In this document: in pieces, positions 58,762 to 64,000 of the stretch | How the letters are laid out: each line of letters begins with the position of its first letter | How positions within the stretch are numbered: position 1 is the stretch's first letter | Origin: Stromatinia cepivora | Taxonomy: Eukaryota; Ascomycota; Leotiomycetes; Helotiales; Sclerotiniaceae | DNA length: 64,000 nt | Reading direction: 5' to 3' | Assembly (NCBI GenBank): GCA_014898415.1 | Contig: RCTD01000011.1 | Span: 496,001 to 560,000 of the forward strand | Notes under the pieces: model-generated | Told to the model about the DNA's origin: nothing | The model's database searches: none | What the model saw: the letters and a program-made list of their open reading frames with translations, nothing else | Made by a program: the position numbers and the translations under genes

Positions 58762-60488
58762 ATATTTTCTATTTTTTATTTTTATAAATAAAACTTTATA
58801 TTAATATCAAAGATAAATAAGGTTTTTATATATTCTTATATAATTTAGAAAATAATAATTTAATAAAATTTAGATCTTTTATAAATTCAGACAATAAAAT
58901 CTTTAAAAAAATATTATTTATAGATTTCGTTTATTATTCTTTTGAAATTTATAAAAATAAAATTATCAAAATCAATTTTAAATTATTTAAGAATTTTTTT
59001 TTCTATTTGAATATATAAATTATATAGAAATATTCTTTCAATTTTGAATTCGATATAATTATTAATCAATTGAGTAATTGAAAATACGAATTTGATAATA
59101 TAATCCTTTATTATTATTGGATTTATATTATAATCCTTTTTATTCTTATTATACTAATTATTAATAAATTGATCAAAGAAATTTCAAATATTTATTATTT
59201 ATTGAATATTATAATCATAAAAATATTAAAATAATATTAATCTCAATCTTCCTTTTCAATTATATCTAATAGAATTATATTCCAATATAAATTTGATTTG
59301 AATAATAATAATATAATTATAATATTAAAAAAAGTCGAATTCATATTTTTTTATCAAATATATTATAATTAACTTATAAAACATCCCAAATTATAAAAAA
59401 ATTAAATATATCGATTCTATTGAAAATAAAAATAATAATATTTTTAATTTATAATATAATAAAAAATATATATATATAATCTTTAATATAAATAAGAAAT
59501 AAAATCTTTAATAAATTTTACTATTATTGATTTATTTTTTTTATTTTTTAGATTTTCTTTATTTTTTTTTCTTTTTTAATAGGATTTTTATTATTATTAA
59601 TAAAAAATTATTTGATAGATTTAAAAAAATCGATAATTGAGATAATAATATTATTCTTTGATTTTTGAAAAGTATTTTATAGAAAATTTAATTTTATAAA
59701 AAGATCAAAATTATTTATTATATTATTATAATTTGATTGAAAAGTATTCGATTTGTTAAAATCTAATTTAATATTTGATTTTCGATAGTTTTCGATATTT
59801 ATAATTTTCCTTTCATAAATTTTTCAAAAGAAAAAAAAAGATATATATAATCTTTTTTAAAATTTTCTTTCTTTTAAAAGAATATATAAATCTCAAATTC
59901 CTTAATTAAAAGTTTTTTAAAATATATTTTAAATTTTTGATTATTGATACCAAAAATATCAATTTAGTATATTATATTTAATTCTTTTTATTACTTCAAT
60001 ATATACTTAAATATTTAAATAATTTTAAAAATATATAAAGCATTTAAAATTCTTCAATATAATTGATTACATTTAATCAAGATTGTTTTTGAAATTAAAG
60101 TTTTTTTATTTATAAAAATAAATGATTTATTTACAAATGAAGATTTTATTATATTTGAAGTTTTAATATATTTTTGATATTACTAATTATATTTCTAAAT
60201 AAAATCTTTATTGATATATTCTTTTCAAAATAGAAAATAGAATAATAATTCTATTAAAAAATGATTTGTTGTTGATATAATGAATAAATACAAATAAAAA
60301 AGTTTTGATAATCAAAACTTCTTTATTCAAAATTTAATAATTCTATATTTTGAAAAAGTTATTCTTTTAAAATCAATCTTATTTTTATCTACAAATTGTT
60401 AATTCTATTTTCTTTTTAATTATAATTTCTTTACAAATATATTTGTATAATATAAACTATATAATTTATATTTAATATAGATTATTAT
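58762..60488. other. AT-rich presumed 5' part of Gy-B
   Basis: Between copia 3 and the right LTR of Gy-B. No coding motif can be read; it presumably held the leader and gag of Gy-B. Confidence 0.45.
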
Positions 60489-60780
60489 TATAAAAAAAAA
60501 TAAATCGAAATATATATATCTTAATAATATACTATAAAAAAGAATAGGAATTGAAATTGATCAGATTGTATTATAAAGATTTCAAATAATAAAATTTATA
60601 GATTTAAATAATAATTTGAATTATATATAAATAAAATACAAAAAGATTAATAAAAAAACAATTGATTTTTTTAAAAAGAAAAGAACAGAATCTTTTCTTA
60701 TATCTTATTATAAAGAATTATATAATTATATAATTACAAACTAATTATATATTAAACTTTAATATCCCAACTTTTTTACA
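60489..60780 (-). repeat. LTR copy C: 5' LTR of Gy-B
   Basis: About 292 bp, the most decayed copy. It aligns with copies A and B through blocks such as GAATAGGAATTGAAATTGAT, ACAAAAAGATTAAT and TTAATATCCCAAC, ending CTTTTTTACA. Its left edge is uncertain by a few bases. It is followed by ATAT and then the RT N-half of Gy-A. Confidence 0.8.
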
Positions 60781-61200
60781 ATATATCTAAAAAATAATAA
60801 GAATATTAATCAAATTAAAAAATATAATTAGATATTCGAATTATTTATAATAAATATAAAACACTATCTTTTATTTATTATTTTTTTTATATATATTTAA
60901 TAATATATATTTTTAAAATCGAATTTTATAAAAAAGATTATTTGCTTTAAACAATCCAATAATTTATTAATTAAAAATAAAAAAATATAATTTTTTTTTG
61001 TAATCCGATTAAAATTATAATAATTAATATATAATTGATAATTATTACTTTTTTTGGAATAAATATAATCGATATTTCGGTAAAATTAATCGAATAATAA
61101 ATTTAATCTTTTTTTGATATTTTTCAAAATACTTTTATAAAATTTTTAATTTCTTTTTCGAAAAAATATATATTGGATTTCAAAAGAAGATTGATTTAGA
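60781..61200 (-). pseudogene. Gy-A pol: RT N-half
   Basis: Reads right to left as the start of a gypsy RT: NIYFFEKEIKNFIKVF (about 61,140-61,190), IIFIPKKV (about 61,055-61,080, the VPKKDG motif), then after a frame change YFLINKLLDCLK-like sequence, and FEYLIIFFNLINILIIF.IY (about 60,781-60,850), which corresponds to FEYLVMPFGLTNAPATFQ-Y. It stops at 60,781 and is continued by the sequence left of 35,594. Confidence 0.78.
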
Positions 61201-64000
61201 TTCAAAATCAATATAATATTTTATTGAATAATAATCAGAGAATATATTATTCTTATTTTTGAAAAAAATTTATTTATATTTTTTATATTCAAAAAATATT
61301 TATAAGAATAATAATATAAAGATACTTTTGATATTTGATAATGATTTTATAATTAATTGGGCTTCAAATAATATTATGGGATAATATAACTATAAAGCAT
61401 TTTTAGAGATTAGGAAATAAATGATATATATAATTGATAAAATAAAATGAATTTTATAATTTGTCCTTGATTATATAAATCGAAGACTGTATATATAGAA
61501 TAAATGAATGATTATTTAATCGATATATATTTCAATTAAACTAAACCTTTATTTATTAATATATTAGAATCATTTTATTAATCAGAAAGATTGGTAAAGA
61601 CTAAAAGATCCTTTATTCCGATTAGAAAGTATATCCTTAATCCTTTATAGGATATAGAAAATTGTAAGGCTTTTTATAATAAATAATAAAATATAGATTT
61701 TAATCCTGATTTTTATTTTTTTGTATAATTCTTTAATCCTTGTTATTTCCAAATTTTATAATATCAATTTGAAATAAAAAAAAATCGATTATCAATTGAT
61801 ATTCGAATTTATTATTTAAAATTAAAATAATTTTAGAATAATATCAATTCTAAATAAATCCAAAATGGTAATAATAAATTGATGAATATATATTCTTTTT
61901 TTCTTATATTTATTTATTATTTTAATAATAAATTAATAATTATTATAGAAAAGTATATTATTTTATTAATTGATATTCATAAAATATTTTTGTTAAAATC
62001 AAAAATTCAATTCTATTTGATATATTTGTTTTATTGAATAATATTAATTTGTATTCTGGAATTAATAAAATAATATATCTTTATCGAAATATTATTAATC
62101 TTGAAAATTGCTTTGATAATTAGAATAATATATTCTTTTTATTAAAAATCTAAAATTATTAAAATAATTAAAATTATTATTAGATTTTGATATTTCCTTA
62201 ATTATTATTTTGTAAAAAATATATAAAGTAATTATAAATGAAATAATTATCTTTATATTATTGATAAATATATAAATTGATATATTCTTTTGAATAATAA
62301 TTCAATTATTAATAATAATAATATTATAGTTTTTATTTTTAATAATTTTCTTTTGAAATTTCTTTTTTTTTTTTTTATAAAAAAAGATTTGAAATATTAA
62401 AATTGTAATTATGTATTAATAATCAATAATAAATTATTTTGTTATTGAAATTGTTTATTTTAAAAAGGATTAAAAGAATAATTTGATTATATAAAAAGAT
62501 TACTTTGTTTTTGATTATAAAATATATGAAAGGAATCTATTATATAATATATTTTATTTATATTCTTCAAATAGTATATTTATTTGATTAATTTGTTTTT
62601 ATTTTTGGATTATTGAAATAATTCCGAAATTCTTTTTTATAATATAAGAAAATAAATTTATTAGAAGATATTCTTTTTGAATATTTTTCATTTTAAATTC
62701 GATTTCTTTTTTTAAATTATTAAAATATATTACAAAATTGTTTATATTTAGTATAAATTATTGTTTAATATACATTATTTATTATATAATTAAATATTAA
62801 TAATTGTTTTTGTTTAATATCATATTATATATATATTCTTTGAATTCTTTTTATAATATATTAAAATCCGTTATTCTGTTTTTATATTAATATTAAACTA
62901 TAAAAGATTGTTTTTGAAAATATTGAATAATATAATCTATTTTCTTTTGATTTATCGGAAAATAATATTTATTATTATTCCGAAATATAAATTCAATTTG
63001 AAAAAAGAAATCCTTTGCTTTTATAATAATAGAATCCTTATAAAATAAATTTTTTTGAAATTTTGGGAATCTTTTTTAAAAGATTAAAATATCATTAAAT
63101 ATCATTTCTCCATTATTAATAATTATTATCAATAAATTAATTATTCTTTTTTATATAAAATAAATAAAGATTTCTTTGATCTATTATTGATTTTCCAATT
63201 TAAAAATTTCAAACTTTTCTTATATATTTTGAAATCTTTATATTATAAGAATTTCTAATAAATTTATTAAATCACTTAATAATATTAACCGAACCAATAA
63301 TTATATGATCACATAATATATTAATAATATAATTTAATATTATTAAATTTTATTATTATACAAAATCTCGATCATATATCATATTAGAATGATTTATAAT
63401 AAAATAGAATATAATAAAAGCATATAAAACTTTCTTATTTCTAAAATTAAATATTATTAATTATTATTTCATTTCATTATATAAAATGATTCTATAAAAT
63501 TCAATTTAAATCAATTTTATTTATAATCATAAAATATTATAAAATTTCATAAAATCCTATCAAATATTATAAATAAGAAGATTTTCTTCAAAGAATTTTT
63601 CTAAAAAACAAGCAAAATAAATTCAATATTCAATACACTTATATTTTGACTTCAACCATTATATATTCGATTACCCTTTTAAGCTATATAACTAAGTCTT
63701 CCACTATAATAATAGTGAATAGTATTATTATTATATTATTCATTATTATTAACCAATCAACCTCCTCCAAGATATATAATCTATTTATTGATTATCGATA
63801 TAATTATTGACGGGCTTACCAAGAACCTTATAAAACAAAAGTTCGAATACTTTCGATTCCTTTTCAATCTATAAAATATAAACAACAGGATCATAAAGCT
63901 TGAATAACAATAATCTAGAATTTGAATAATAACAATCTGGATTATAAAGCTTAAATAACGATAATCTAGAATTCATAATTCTTTCTTTTGATATAAATGG
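61201..64000. other. AT-rich sequence, presumably upstream Gy-A and flank
   Basis: No readable motif. Protease, gag and a 5' LTR of Gy-A would be expected here. From about 63,640 the sequence is less AT-extreme, and near 63,893-63,975 a short unit containing AATCTAGAATT and AAAGCTT recurs about twice. Nothing else is supported. Confidence 0.45.

Larger units (their letters stand above)
35594..60780 (-). mobile_element. Gypsy element Gy-B with nested insertions (25.2 kb)
   Basis: A minus-strand gypsy element bounded by related LTRs at 35,594-35,884 and 60,489-60,780. It is inserted into the RT of another gypsy (Gy-A): the RT N-half lies right of 60,780 and the C-half left of 35,594, and the frame rejoins across a 4-bp ATAT duplication as FQIY followed by IN. 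Inside it sit a small LTR-like element (37,010-37,410), copia 2, another LTR copy (45,709-45,990), a 2.3-kb LTR element (47,649-49,956) and copia 3. Removing inserts and duplications leaves about 11.2-11.5 kb. Its pol is of the fungal type with ...PYLNDIKIKNPRTRYN... in RT and an HHCC-DDE integrase. All frames carry many stops. The excess length between integrase and the left LTR is unexplained. Confidence 0.75.

Noticed and set aside
45709..60780. LTR copies B and C as the two ends of one 7.3-kb gypsy
   Set aside because: The length would fit, but the Gy-A RT flanks lie outside copies A and C, copy A has the polypurine tract, and copy B has ATATAT on both sides. I keep this only as part of a tandem alternative.

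Overview
The window looks like a filamentous ascomycete chromosome (Pezizomycotina; a leotiomycete is my impression, not proven). The genes carry short introns with GTAAGT/GTATGT donors, and the transposons show C-to-T decay on both strands typical of RIP (repeat-induced point mutation). It splits sharply near position 18,180 into a normal-GC gene block and about 45.8 kb of very AT-rich, gene-free DNA.

Gene block (1-18,180). Six intact genes could be spliced in frame by hand: GFA1 (minus, 443-2870), the 26S proteasome ATPase RPT4 (minus, 4540-5877), enolase (plus, 7516-9047), the eIF3 subunit j gene HCR1 (plus, 9581-10625), a double-hotdog thioesterase-like protein (minus, 11257-12758), and a large BAR-PH-ArfGAP protein of the Csx2 type (plus, 14112-17740). 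They are unrelated housekeeping functions (chitin precursor synthesis, proteolysis, glycolysis, translation, acyl-thioester metabolism, vesicle traffic), not a cluster. A short TTAGGG-like tract lies at the junction.

AT-rich block (18,181-64,000). No host gene is visible; nearly everything recognisable is a RIP-decayed mobile element. Three full-length Ty1/copia elements of one family (20,030-25,512; 38,217-43,672; 53,283-58,761), all on the minus strand, have 166-bp LTRs. Three copies of a small LTR-like element carry an internal 9-bp tandem array of 3, 22 or 24 units. A Fot1/pogo-type DNA transposon (26,252-28,100) and a plus-strand copia gag remnant (about 30,150-31,600) lie between copia 1 and the gypsy nest.

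From about 32.7 kb to beyond 61.2 kb the sequence is a nest. A chromodomain gypsy element (Gy-A, minus) has its reverse transcriptase split by a 25.2-kb insertion (35,594-60,780) bounded by LTRs and an ATAT duplication. That insertion is a second gypsy element (Gy-B, minus), itself interrupted by two copia elements, one small LTR-like element, and a 2.3-kb non-autonomous LTR element that lands in its RNase H region with an AGAAC duplication. Long microsatellites ((TAA)n and (ATTAT)n) and tandem repeats fill some of the rest. The block may be pericentromeric or another heterochromatic AT-isochore; this is inference.
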